From positions 15,707,826 through 15,771,825 of the forward strand of contig NC_051140.1 in assembly GCF_014839805.1 (NCBI RefSeq): a DNA stretch of 64,000 nt, given 5' to 3'. The notes under the pieces are model-generated. The model was not told the DNA's origin. It made no database searches and saw only the letters and a program-made list of their open reading frames with translations. How positions within the stretch are numbered: position 1 is the first letter of the stretch; each line of letters opens with the position of its first letter. Positions 39,201-47,160 of this stretch are shown here, in pieces. The DNA is from Manduca sexta (lineage: Eukaryota > Arthropoda > Insecta > Lepidoptera > Sphingidae). The translations under genes were made by a program, and so were the position numbers.

Positions 39201-42200
39201 ACCTCTGCATTTTCATATGAGATTCATGTGTACACGCGGTCGTTGGTCTGGTTGTCGGTTGAAGGTTGCGACTTTCAATTGATGTAACGTGACCTCTGAA
39301 TACAATCTCGTTTGCGATAATACGTCTATTGTTGACTTGTGCTCAAATTTAAAAGTGAATTATTAAGATTATTGTTAAAGTCTCAGTGCTATTGATATAA
39401 GGTATATTTTTAGTTGAATGGTACTTTTATGTGATTGCGCAATTGTAATTATTATAAATTGAGAAATGCTAATGTTTCATACAATTTTTCAGGTATCAGG
39501 AGTGAGCAATGAAATATTCAGGCAGATTGAAATGGTTGAAAATGACCACGATTCAACTACAGCCGCGGCGCTCGAGGTGAACTATTAATTTATACATGCA
39601 TAAGATTATGTAGTAGTGTATACACCAAAGAATTTACTGTTTATTCTAGATGTGACCTTAACATTGTAAGACATGATAATAAATCGTAGCGATAAAATAT
39701 CTCAACGAAAAAGTTAGAATGCTAATGACACGATTCCATTTCTAGGCGGTGGAGCGACGCGGTGAAATGATCGTAAGAATACTTGAATTGAGACAAGTGG
39801 GCCGAAACAATATTGAAGCGGCAAAGAAATTCTTCGCATTACAGGTATAGTAAAGCTTACTAATTAGAATGCAGAGGTAATATATTCTCAACATTACCAC
39901 TCGAAACCACACCTTATAAAAAATAATTTTGTACAAACAATGTGAAACTAATTACATATTTCTTTCGTGCAACAATTTTAATAACGCATGGACGCCAGTA
40001 CCGAATCGACTTTCACTTTTCGCTAAAAAATGTACAACAAATCTAACAGGTAATTTTCTCCGCTCCATTGACCCGAATAGGTTGGTACTCATCTCGTAAC
40101 CCAGTACTGAGCCCGCCGTGAAAGAACTATACTCCACTGAACCCTATTGTTCGAGACTGGCCTAGATCGCGGGAATGCGAACGCAATTTAGACCAGCATT
40201 GTTAGGATGTGCATTGCCGTTCGTGCCTTACCAGCCTTGTTATGTAATATTGTGGGATAGACGTTCTGTGGTCGATTCCATTCGCTCCGCTCTCGCCAGA
40301 TCTGTTTGCTATTTGCGGTTTTCGGGAATGATTGGGGTTTATTTATTTTGCTGTCATTCAAGAAAGTAATGGAGATTGCTGGTTTCTGTTTTGACTTACG
40401 TAAGGTTACTCCGAACGGAGAAAATAAATGAATTTCTCGTTCAGTATTGTTGTTAGGTTTAGTACAATAATTCAAGTTGGTCGTATAATAATTTATCAAA
40501 GCTCCGAGGTAAAATACAATATTTTAGTTAAGGCTTCGCTAAATGCTGACATGCGAAAGAATCGACGACTTATGGGACTACAAGTTCATGACAAAAACAA
40601 AGGTTTTATTCTGGTCTCCGAAAAAAAAAGACTAGTGAGTATAAAAAATAATTACTTTATTCTTTTTCCACCAGGACTCTCGCCACATAGTTCAACTAGT
40701 GGAAATCGTAAAACGACCAGGACAAACCCTCGGCTTGTACATCAGGGAAGGCGATGGAGGCGCACGAACTGACGGTGTCTTCATATCTCGGATAGCACTT
40801 GAGTCCGCAGTCTACAACAGTGGATGCTTGAAAGTGGGAGATGAGATATTGGCAGTCAACCTGGTAGATGTTAGACGAATGTCCTTGGATGATGTGGTGA
40901 TCATAATGTCAATACCAAGACGATTGTTGCTTTGTACAAGGCAGAGAAAGGGTAAGAACAAATTCATTTTGATACATTTAATATTTAAAACAAATATCTT
41001 GCTGTCGACTGTGACAAGAATGCCAAAATATTTCTTATGTAAGAGTAATAAAAATCTTTTGTTAATCATCAACTAAGTTAAAAAGTATATCTCGTAAAGC
41101 AATCTGAATTTATTTACAGGTAAATCTGGTCCCGGTTCCCCTTCGCTGCCTCGTTCAGAGCATAAACCGCCGCCAGTCGTCGTATTGAAAAGGGATTGTC
41201 GCGATGATGACGACAGAGATCGAGATCGGGACAGAGATCGAGTGGACGGCTTGTATTCACAGTAAATACCATATAATTAATTAAAAAAAACATGAATAGT
41301 TTAAACATAAAAATGTATAATGGCATTAATTAGTAAGAAGCCATGGCGATGTAAATTTATATGAATTCTTGGATTATGCCTTTATTCTAGTTAAAATACA
41401 TGTACATTACGTACATTAAAACTAGGTATAAATAAATAGCAGCTAGATCCAAATCTATGGCAAATTTAAAATTTAATCCAACTAATGTTTTGGTTTCTCA
41501 GACATGGAACTCTTCGTTCGACTGGTGGTCCGGGGAGCACAGTGCGTCCCGTAGGAGATGGAAGAGAAGAGAGGAGTCGTCTTCAACTTGGTGCTTTATC
41601 ACCGGACTCCACTGCTTTAGATCTTTATTATAACCCTAGACCGCCTTCGGATCACTCTACTTGGAGGTATTGATATAATCGTTTATTGATAGTAATGTTT
41701 TAATAATAATTATATAAGCCTTTATTCAGACACATAGTTTTAGATTAATTTAATAGCTTAAACTAACCATGCTGACGAGTCGGTGACACCGACAACTTGA
41801 TCTGTTTGGCCAACTTTGACAAAGGCTTCCTCCATTTTTTTCCACTCCGTTCTATTCAGCGCTTTTCTAGTCCGTGTTTTCCCTGCTACGATCTTTATTT
41901 CATTTTCCCATCTTCGGAACCGTCTCCCTCGATTTCTTTTTCTGTTACTTGGGTATATTTTATTATAAGTGGAGCAAAAAAAAAAACAAAATGTTTTCAT
42001 AAAGAACGTTATTTATTTGATGTTTTCAATTTTAGCTACCGTCCTCCACCACCAGTGATCACGGAGCAGCCTAAATCCTCAGCAACACACTTTGTACCTT
42101 ATGAACGATCGTATCCTAATACACTTGACAGCCTCGCGGAAAAAGTGCACTCATACTATCCACCCGAGAGTGCGAGGTGAGTATAATCCATTTGTTACTT

Positions 42201-45200
42201 AGCTTCTGAGTTTGGGAATGTTTTGAATAAAAATATTTTTGAATATCACAGCACGCGATTTGGTGGGCGAGTGCCTCGGTCAGGATCAGAACAGCAATTG
42301 CCCCGCGCAGAGACTCATTCTGATTTTGGGCGTCATTCACTCTTGAGATCTAGCCTTAAGGCTTCGGCAGCAGCTGGTGGAGGTAAGGTTTTTTTGAATA
42401 ATTTATTTTTTAAGTCAATAAATCGAGTGTTACAAGTATTATTGCCTTTTTCAGCAACAAGTCTTTCAAGATATAACCAACGCTACGGTGGCGTAGGAAT
42501 GCCAGGATCAGGTTTAACCAGCAGTGGCCTAACTGGAACAGGTTTGACTGGCACGGGGTTAGGTGGTCCTGGGCTTCCTTCGGGACTCTCCAGCACCGGA
42601 CTCAGCGGTCTTACAGGCTCAAGCTTGGTAGGATCTGGACTCACCAGTTCCGGACTCGGAACTGGCCTTTCAGGCACTGGTCTTGGATCGGCTTTAGGTG
42701 GAGGCTACGGAACAACAGGGCTCGGGCTACCTTCGTATAGCGGTAAATTCGGCACAACTCGGCGGAACAGGAGTTTGGACTATTCGTCAGACACAGAAGC
42801 TACTGCTCCAACAAGAACTCCTTACTATTCAGGTCTAAGTGGCTATCGGAGTAGTACGCTTGGTAGAGATATTGGATCGAAATTTAATTCGCTCCCGAGA
42901 GATGTGCGAGGGACTGGACAAAGGTAAAGATATCCTACAATTGATGTGTGTAGATTGCCCCATTCTTATTAATACATTTTTTTTGTGTTGCATAAAGGCT
43001 GGGGCTGACAAGACGCGCGGGAAGTGTTCTACAAGACGAACCAGAGCCCTTGTCTTCAAGATTGGATCTTCGTTCTTCCAGAGGTGAATAACAGAATAGC
43101 CTAATATACTTTAGGGTAAATATGCTACTTAATTTAAAACGTTAATACTGGCATGATAACAGGTCGCCTGCCCTCATCACCTTCAGTATTTACGTCAGAT
43201 GAATACCGCGCGTGGTTATCTCGTGCACCCTCGACTAGCGCTCTTTACGAAACGCTACGACCTCGTCTCCCTACGCACTATTCAGCTGAAAACATACACG
43301 ATGCGCTCAAAAATGTGAGTAAATTTATCCGTCAATTAGGTACTAATGCATCCTTCAATTAGGTACTTATATTTTATTTGGATATTTATATAATTGTTCT
43401 ATGCTTTTTGTTACGCAATACACACATGAATGGTATATGACATATGGAATTTTTGTTTAAAATTTACTGTTTATAAAATGATACCATTGTTTACATAATT
43501 TTAGATGGAGAGTGGAAGTCGTTTCGGGTCGTCTCTCGGTCTCGCAAGCCGTCGAGTGGAACGACCACGGCATTTACCGGCGAGATCAGTTTCTTCTCAA
43601 CAATTAGGGGCTGCTCAACAACTTGGCACAGGTCCCACCGGAGGTTCACCTTCAGCAAGGCGTGTGAGACAGTTACTGGAGCTAGGATCCCGATTCACAT
43701 GCCCCAACCCAAGCCCAGTGCCCACTCCGGGATCCAGACATCAAAGACAGCTTGATATTAATCCAAATGGTAAATATAAAAACGTATAACTTTACAATTT
43801 TAATGGCGTGATGTGTGTATGTTTTTTGTTTTTATAAAAGCAATATTCATCAGATACAACTTCTGTAGCGTGATTTGGTTCTTTTAAAGCATATTCTAAA
43901 TTCTAATTGTTTTTTTTTTAAATTCACTTTTCTAGATTTCCTTAAATACAAAGTAGAGAAAACGAACTCTGGCGGTTTGTCGGCGTCTATGACTGGTCTG
44001 TCGCGGCTGGCGGGAGGCGTCTCGGGTATGCTGTGGGTACACTTGTTGTCTGGTCGTTCACTCCGACCAGGTCCTTCCGGTTCCTCGCCAGGGTCTCCAC
44101 CGTCTGGCCCACTGGCACCACCACAGCCAACCGTCACTCCAAGGGATTTGTATTGCGTGCTTGAATGCGACCGAGTGCACAAAGCCCGCACTGTGGTGAG
44201 TGATCTTTCATTTTTATTCAACTTCAAAAGAATACATTCAAAATATTCATTCAATGATTGATACCTATTTTTTATTGAAAATTTCTATATATTGTTTTTC
44301 TCTCATTTTACTTTTAGGTTCGCACAGGTGAACTACAATTCGATTGGGATGAATCATTTGAACTGGAACTCGTCGATAATAGGCTATTGGACGTACTGGT
44401 GTATTCATGGGATCCTCAACACAGACACAAACTGTGCTACAGAGGAACAGTCTCGCTACCGGATTTGCTTTTACGTACTCCCGCTCATCAACTTGCTATC
44501 AAGGTAATGTACGAAAATATACATGACTACTTTATATTCATCAAAGCCATTGTCATTTTATCTTCATGGTTTTCACAAAATATCCACTTTCAATTCAATC
44601 AAACAAATTATATAATCTTCTAATATATGGCTATCTTTTTTTATAGATGGAACCCCGCGGAACATTGTTTATCAGAGTGCGGCACACAGAACCCCACGAG
44701 CTGTTCCGTAGAAGACCTACCCAAGGACGCATATCTCCCCCGCCGCTCTTCGGCGTGGAGTTAGAAGCAGTAGTGTCTAGAGAGGTCAGAGCTCCCCATG
44801 CAGCGCCCGTGCCGTTGATAGTACGTCGCTGTGTGGAGGAAATTGAAAGACGTGGCCTCGATATCATAGGTAAGATGTTGTAGACATTTCAGTTTGAAAG
44901 TTTTTATATAATGTGTATATAACAGTTTCCGGTGGCATCCAAACTAAGCTGCCCTCGTATCTTGGGCTCGTAACTTGAATAATAAGCCGCATACATAGCA
45001 TTTTATTGTGTTTATTGCGATAAAATTTACTTTACTGACATTATTTTTGCAGTCTAGAATTCTAGTATATTTTGTCATGAAAAAAATTTTTTTTTACCGC
45101 TTTACTATAATCTACGCATCCCTGGTACAGATTTCTACATTATCACTAGATAACTCTGTCTTAGCTGTTTGATTAGTTCAGTTGACGCAACGTTTTAATT

Positions 45201-47160
45201 TGTTTTAAATTCTATGTAGTATTCCAAAAAAAAGGTCCTTACTACATATACTTACATATTTTTCGCTATATTTTAGGACACTAACTAAAAATTTCTGTCT
45301 CCATAGGTCTTTACCGATTATGTGGTTCTGCAAGCAAAAAGCGTGTTTTACGAGACGCATTTGAGCGTAACGCCCGTGGGGTGGAGCTCTCGCCAGACTC
45401 CGTGCCCGACATCAACGTCATCACGGGACTCCTGAAGGACTACTTGAGGGAATTGCCGCAGCCGCTATTCAGCCGCTGCCTGTATCAGATGACTTTAGAC
45501 GCATTAGGTAAGTATCATTGATACTTTAAAATGTAAAGGAAAAAATATAACGAGATGGAATTACTTTCGTTCCTAAAAACTTTGTTCTTTGCACAGGAGT
45601 TTGCCTGCCAGACGACAGAGAAGGTAACGCTCGTCTCATGGCTTCGATAGTGGAATGCTTACCACGAGCGGCTCGAGCCACGCTGGTCTTCCTCCTGGAC
45701 CACTTAGCCCTCGTGGTAGCCGCCCAGGATCGCAACAAGATGTCGCCACAGCATCTCGCTGTGGCGCTCGCTCCACCACTGATGCTCCACTCACAACCAT
45801 CAGAGAGAGGAGAGTTGGATTACCAGAGACCAATACATGTGCTACAATGTCTCCTCCAGATCTGGCCGCCACCTAAACGTTCAGGTAATGTTATCGACCG
45901 TTTCGTTCTTTAATTAAATAAATTTTCAGATTTTTATATTAGTGTCTAGAAGCTTGAAGGGTTGATCGTAAATTGATTAAAGAAATTGGTTCTAAACGCT
46001 TGGTGTGCAGTATGTAACACCTGTATATTCAGACGAAGTAGAGTATGATTTTCTGTATTGCTTGCTTAAATTATTTTTTGTGATTTGTCAGTTGTAACAA
46101 ACCGAGTAGTTTTATCGAAATAGCTAACAGTGAGCTTTGTACGATTGTAGTGTGCATTTTAGTTTCAGTAGCTGAAAAACTGTTAGTGCCTTATCAATGA
46201 GTGTTTTAAAGGCTAAGCGGTACCTTAACGCATGTATGTTTGTAGACAGTTCGGCGCGGCGAGCCAGTAGTCGGGCCGCGTGGAAACAGAGTCAGTGCGT
46301 CGCCAGCGGCCTCACTCACCCTCCCCCAAGGTATTCAGCATCATGCTCATGTATTTAATGTATCAAGCATATATTTTAAATGTCAGTGAAAGCAATCGTG
46401 TTTTCTTAATGTTGGGACACAGGCCGAGTTCCGCCCTCAGTCAGTCCATATCGGCCTCAAGTGGCAGCATCAGCAGCATCTCCGCCGCCAGCTCTCTCGG
46501 GTCGGCCCGTGCCCGACCGCTCGCCGCCCGCACATGTATGTTACACCTCCACCTTATTGCGATCATCAAAGAATTTAATATGTACGATGTGAAGATTAAC
46601 TAAATCTTTCTTGTCAGGCTCTCTCATCAGTCAGGGGCGGCCAATATCGTCCGCAGTCGCCTCTCCGCGGACCTCTACCCGCGCCGCCGCGGCCGCGGCA
46701 GGTGACGGTGTCCTCTCCCGGTTCGGGCAGCACTAGTTCCGGCAGTCACAGCCCTGCGGATACAATCAAGCACGGCGGCTCAGTGTCGTCGATCCTGCGG
46801 CAGCCGGAGCGTGCACCGTCGCCGCGCAGCTCACCGCGTGCGTCCCCCCGCGGCTCCCCGCGCGCCTCCCCGCGCGCCTCGCCGCGCGACTCGCCGCGCT
46901 CGGCGGGCACGCCGCGGGAGTCGTCGCCGCGCGCGGCCGCGTCCGCTCCGCCCGCGCCCAACGCGCCTGCGCCCAGCGCGCCCTCGCCCTCGCCGGTGAT
47001 CCCGGGCACGTCGGCCGGGCTCGCGGTGACGCTCAACTCGGGCCTGAGCCCGCGCTACGACTCCTCCACCAACCCGTTCCTGCAGCAGTACGACGCGGAA
47101 GCGGAGGCGGAGGCGTGGCGTGCGGCCGATATCTTCTCGCCGCCCTCGACCCGCTCGTAG
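12171..47160 (+). CDS. syd-1: RhoGAP100F/Syd-1 orthologue (PDZ-C2-RhoGAP synaptic protein), 21 coding exons
   Basis: Twenty-one exons with GT-AG borders and matching phases join to 1,370 residues plus a TAG stop. Domain order: basic/cysteine-containing N-terminus, PDZ (about 134-220, ligand loop TLGLYI at 148-153), Ser/Gly/Pro-rich linker with a GTGL-type low-complexity stretch (about 435-515), C2 (about 768-905), RhoGAP (about 923-1122) with arginine finger Arg966 in GLYRLCG and Lys1006/Arg1010 in [13 protein letters not shown], then a disordered Ser-Pro-Arg tail. This order and linker phrases such as [11 protein letters not shown] and [11 protein letters not shown] identify the Drosophila RhoGAP100F/Syd-1 family. 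Family members work at presynaptic active zones: they bind neurexin through PDZ, cooperate with Liprin-alpha and act on Rho-family GTPases. The start at 12171 follows an in-frame TAA; Met22 (12234) has a better context (A at -3) and may be the true start. The usual catalytic-pocket Asn is replaced by His1082. Confidence 0.95.
19725..19815. promoter_or_regulatory. G-rich island in syd-1 intron 1
   Basis: About 90 bp of G-rich, CpG-containing sequence with GC-box-like words (gggggcgggg, cggcggggcggtgcgg) in otherwise AT-rich intron, followed by cgtcagtccggg, which contains the insect initiator word TCAGT. Candidate alternative promoter or enhancer; no TATA box and no coding exon seen next to it. 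Confidence 0.35.
20438..20459. repeat. 22-bp perfect palindrome with TAATTA core
   Basis: taggaataattaattattcc plus ta equals its own reverse complement. The centre carries overlapping TAATT/AATTA words, the core recognised by homeodomain proteins, so a dimer binding site is possible. Confidence 0.6.
21340..21480. repeat. Possible decayed interspersed repeat in intron 1
   Basis: The phrase ttgttgtccgtctgaccatc followed by gaagtctatgacaggtttcc resembles a common lepidopteran repeat (gttgtccgtctgtctgtcaag...). Recognition is from memory on a diverged copy. Confidence 0.25.
25721..26040 (+). mobile_element. tRNA-derived SINE (family A), copy 3, with 12-bp TSD
   Basis: Begins gcggcgatagcctagttgga, with box B decayed (gtttcaaatct), and shares the body and ATT-rich tail of the other family A copies. 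The 12-bp direct repeat taataaactata lies at 25,706-25,717 and 26,041-26,052. Confidence 0.85.
29381..29550. mobile_element. MITE with ~30-bp terminal inverted repeats
   Basis: The core cggttgaaaggctaattg (29,391-29,408) is the exact reverse complement of 29,523-29,540. Outward the arms stay similar (taattatatcgg against taattaattcga) with a few mismatches. The interior is AT-rich without an open frame. The outer ends are TA-rich, so a TA-target family such as Tc1/mariner is possible, but the duplication cannot be pinned down. Confidence 0.65.
29795..29910 (+). repeat. Helitron-like/interspersed repeat fragment in intron 1
   Basis: Contains cgataaactcaaaatgtact, aaacggatttccatgaaatt and gagaccctggaaaggatgta. 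The last phrase recurs almost unchanged at 49,330 (gagaccctggaaaggacata) just before a CTAG-ending Helitron-like terminus, so both are pieces of one family. Confidence 0.45.
32140..32250. repeat. LINE/SINE 3'-end-type repeat in intron 1
   Basis: Contains aacggcttgctgtgcctctg, gtccatgggtggcagatgct and attaggtggaccgcttgctc followed by atttgcct, a series I recall from the 3' ends of CR1-like elements and their SINEs in moths. Diverged, truncated copy; family from memory. Confidence 0.4.
33228..33335 (+). repeat. Decayed tail of a family A SINE
   Basis: The order of phrases (caagcctta, cttctcaggggaggatacc, cagtggcatagtataataca, tattattatga) parallels the 3' half of the three family A SINEs. The tRNA-like head is missing. 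Confidence 0.5.
34135..34176 (+). repeat. Helitron-like 3' terminus remnant
   Basis: gggcgaacccgcgtacgaaagctat has the same hairpin-plus-GCTAT ending as the element at 3,299-4,042. Only the end is recognisable. Confidence 0.4.
35690..35905 (+). mobile_element. tRNA-derived SINE (family B), head diverged
   Basis: Box B ggttcgactcc at 35,708-35,718, then a body with cctggagtttgtgccatagg and tatcacgtcatgggacggaa, and a tail with taccccttcgg. The 38,050 copy keeps the same order. The 5' (box A) part cannot be recognised. The reverse copies at 4,955 and 58,645 are related. Confidence 0.7.
36572..36790. repeat. CTACG/CGTAG-word cluster (probable MITE remnant)
   Basis: Nine CTACG or CGTAG words lie in about 220 bp, in alternating orientation, at the two ends of an AT-rich middle (36,572-36,640 and 36,740-36,790). 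The alternation suggests a terminal-repeat element. Smaller clusters of the same words occur at 17,610, 37,577 and 37,975. Confidence 0.4.
36820..37035 (+). promoter_or_regulatory. GC-rich island 2 kb upstream of syd-1 exon 2
   Basis: A compositional island inside AT-rich intron, with C-rich runs (cggccccctcccgcctgtgt, cggcccgtcccgccgtctcc). It lies about 2.0 kb before exon 2 and could serve an alternative first exon. An open frame crosses it, but I see no coding bias and no convincing donor. Confidence 0.35.
38050..38300 (+). mobile_element. tRNA-derived SINE (family B), full head
   Basis: Box A tggcgtagttgg (38,059 on) and box B ggttcgaaaccc (38,108-38,119), then the family B body (gtctggaatttgcgctcgat, cacatcatgagatgaaatat) and tail. 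No clear target-site duplication found. It sits about 0.8 kb upstream of syd-1 exon 2. Confidence 0.75.
39074..39193 (+). CDS. syd-1: syd-1 coding exon 2 (residues 30-69)
   Basis: Acceptor tcgcag, donor gttgcc, phases 0/0, 40 codons. Very GC-rich, Pro/Ala/Arg-rich low-complexity sequence ending LQPDFRK. The donor is a weak match (GTTGCC). Confidence 0.85.
39493..39576 (+). CDS. syd-1: syd-1 coding exon 3 (residues 70-97)
   Basis: 28 codons, phases 0/0, acceptor tttttcag and donor gtgaac. Encodes [15 protein letters not shown], predicted helical; with exon 4 it forms the segment before the PDZ domain. Confidence 0.9.
39746..39844 (+). CDS. syd-1: syd-1 coding exon 4 (residues 98-130)
   Basis: 33 codons, phases 0/0. 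Encodes a charged helical stretch ([19 protein letters not shown] then [14 protein letters not shown]), probably a helix or short coiled coil just before the PDZ domain. Confidence 0.92.
40675..40951 (+). CDS. syd-1: syd-1 coding exon 5: PDZ domain (residues 131-223)
   Basis: Contains the entire PDZ domain: first strand [13 protein letters not shown], carboxylate-binding loop TLGLYI, GVFISRI, then the typical [11 protein letters not shown] and a final helix [11 protein letters not shown]. Acceptor after ttccaccag, donor gtaaga, leaves phase 1. In the fly this domain binds the neurexin C-terminus. Confidence 0.96.
41120..41261 (+). CDS. syd-1: syd-1 coding exon 6
   Basis: Phase 1 in, phase 2 out (donor gtaaat). 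Encodes a Pro-rich patch ([11 protein letters not shown]) and an Asp/Arg alternating run ([10 protein letters not shown]), low complexity. Confidence 0.9.
41502..41666 (+). CDS. syd-1: syd-1 coding exon 7
   Basis: Phase 2 in and out. Ser/Gly/Pro-rich linker with [13 protein letters not shown] and HSTWR; no domain. The codon joining exons 6 and 7 reads Gln. Confidence 0.9.
42036..42176 (+). CDS. syd-1: syd-1 coding exon 8
   Basis: Phase 2 in and out. Linker with [11 protein letters not shown] and [15 protein letters not shown], the latter a predicted short helix typical of this family. Confidence 0.92.
42252..42382 (+). CDS. syd-1: syd-1 coding exon 9
   Basis: Follows a 75-bp intron. Encodes [20 protein letters not shown] and [11 protein letters not shown], basic Ser-rich phrases characteristic of RhoGAP100F linkers. 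Leaves phase 1. Confidence 0.92.
42455..42923 (+). CDS. syd-1: syd-1 coding exon 10: Gly/Leu/Thr/Ser repeat region
   Basis: The longest central exon (469 bp). Residues about 435-515 form an irregular [14 protein letters not shown] low-complexity array, then [19 protein letters not shown], a family phrase, and KFNSLPRD. The array probably expanded by slippage in this lineage; only its flanks look conserved. Confidence 0.92.
42998..43083 (+). CDS. syd-1: syd-1 coding exon 11
   Basis: 86 bp after a 74-bp intron. Acceptor is cataaag (A before AG, a weak acceptor); donor gtgaat. Encodes [15 protein letters not shown] and [11 protein letters not shown]. The reading frame supports it on both sides. 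Confidence 0.85.
43163..43314 (+). CDS. syd-1: syd-1 coding exon 12
   Basis: Encodes [20 protein letters not shown] and, at its end, [12 protein letters not shown], both typical of this family. Phase 1 in, phase 0 out. Confidence 0.93.
43505..43769 (+). CDS. syd-1: syd-1 coding exon 13
   Basis: 88 codons plus one base; begins with an ATG codon but is internal. Ser/Arg/Gln-rich linker with [18 protein letters not shown], leading into the C2 domain. Confidence 0.92.
43936..44195 (+). CDS. syd-1: syd-1 coding exon 14: start of C2 domain
   Basis: After [14 protein letters not shown] it gives [16 protein letters not shown] (first C2 strand), a Pro/Ser-rich insertion, then [18 protein letters not shown]2 domains bind lipid or protein partners, some with calcium; the Asp pattern for calcium binding is not evident. 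Confidence 0.93.
44318..44503 (+). CDS. syd-1: syd-1 coding exon 15: C2 domain core
   Basis: 62 codons, phases 0/0: [20 protein letters not shown], then DVLVYSWD and [11 protein letters not shown], the middle strands of the C2 sandwich. Confidence 0.95.
44647..44869 (+). CDS. syd-1: syd-1 coding exon 16: end of C2 and start of RhoGAP
   Basis: Completes C2 ([12 protein letters not shown]) and starts RhoGAP with [13 protein letters not shown] and [19 protein letters not shown]. The intron that follows splits the Gly codon directly before the arginine-finger loop. Confidence 0.95.
45307..45507 (+). CDS. syd-1: syd-1 coding exon 17: RhoGAP catalytic loop
   Basis: Carries [11 protein letters not shown] with the arginine finger (Arg966) and [15 protein letters not shown] with Lys1006 and Arg1010, the conserved helix motif of RhoGAPs. 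Phases 1/1. Confidence 0.96.
45597..45884 (+). CDS. syd-1: syd-1 coding exon 18: RhoGAP C-terminal half
   Basis: Encodes [18 protein letters not shown], then [14 protein letters not shown] where the usual Asn of the N-L-A motif is His1082, and [17 protein letters not shown]. Donor gtaatg, phase 1. Confidence 0.95.
46250..46330 (+). CDS. syd-1: syd-1 coding exon 19
   Basis: The acceptor is the second of two adjacent AGs (tgtagacag, ending 46,249). Only this choice keeps the frame into exons 20 and 21; the AG at 46,245 shifts it. Encodes [20 protein letters not shown] and SLTLPQ, start of the disordered tail. Confidence 0.85.
46423..46535 (+). CDS. syd-1: syd-1 coding exon 20
   Basis: Phase 1 in, 0 out. 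Encodes [20 protein letters not shown] and [17 protein letters not shown]. Another frame is also open here, but only this one joins to the last exon. Confidence 0.85.
46618..47160 (+). CDS. syd-1: syd-1 coding exon 21, C-terminal SPR-repeat tail and stop
   Basis: 181 codons including TAG. Extremely GC-rich. Starts [19 protein letters not shown], continues with a dense SPRASPR-type array (about 46,820-46,930), then Ala/Pro-rich sequence and a more ordinary C-terminus ([20 protein letters not shown]). The tail is probably disordered, and its SP sites could be proline-directed kinase targets (inference). Confidence 0.9.
   Translation, partial: ALSSVRGGQYRPQSPLRGPLPAPPRPRQVTVSSPGSGSTSSGSHSPADTIKHGGSVSSILRQPERAPSPRSSPRASPRGSPRASPRASPRDSPRSAGTPRESSPRAAASAPPAPNAPAPSAPSPSPVIPGTSAGLAVTLNSGLSPRYDSSTNPFLQQYDAEAEAEAWRAADIFSPPSTRS

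Noticed and set aside
43850..44254. 134-codon minus-strand open frame opposite syd-1 exon 14
   Set aside because: Shadow of the GC-rich C2-domain exon on the other strand; no domain.
46246..46603. Alternative reading of exons 19-20 starting after the AG at 46,245 ([12 protein letters not shown]..., 107-codon open frame)
   Set aside because: It does not join in frame to the long last exon. The four-base-downstream acceptor gives a frame that runs through to 47,160. Kept as an isoform finding only.
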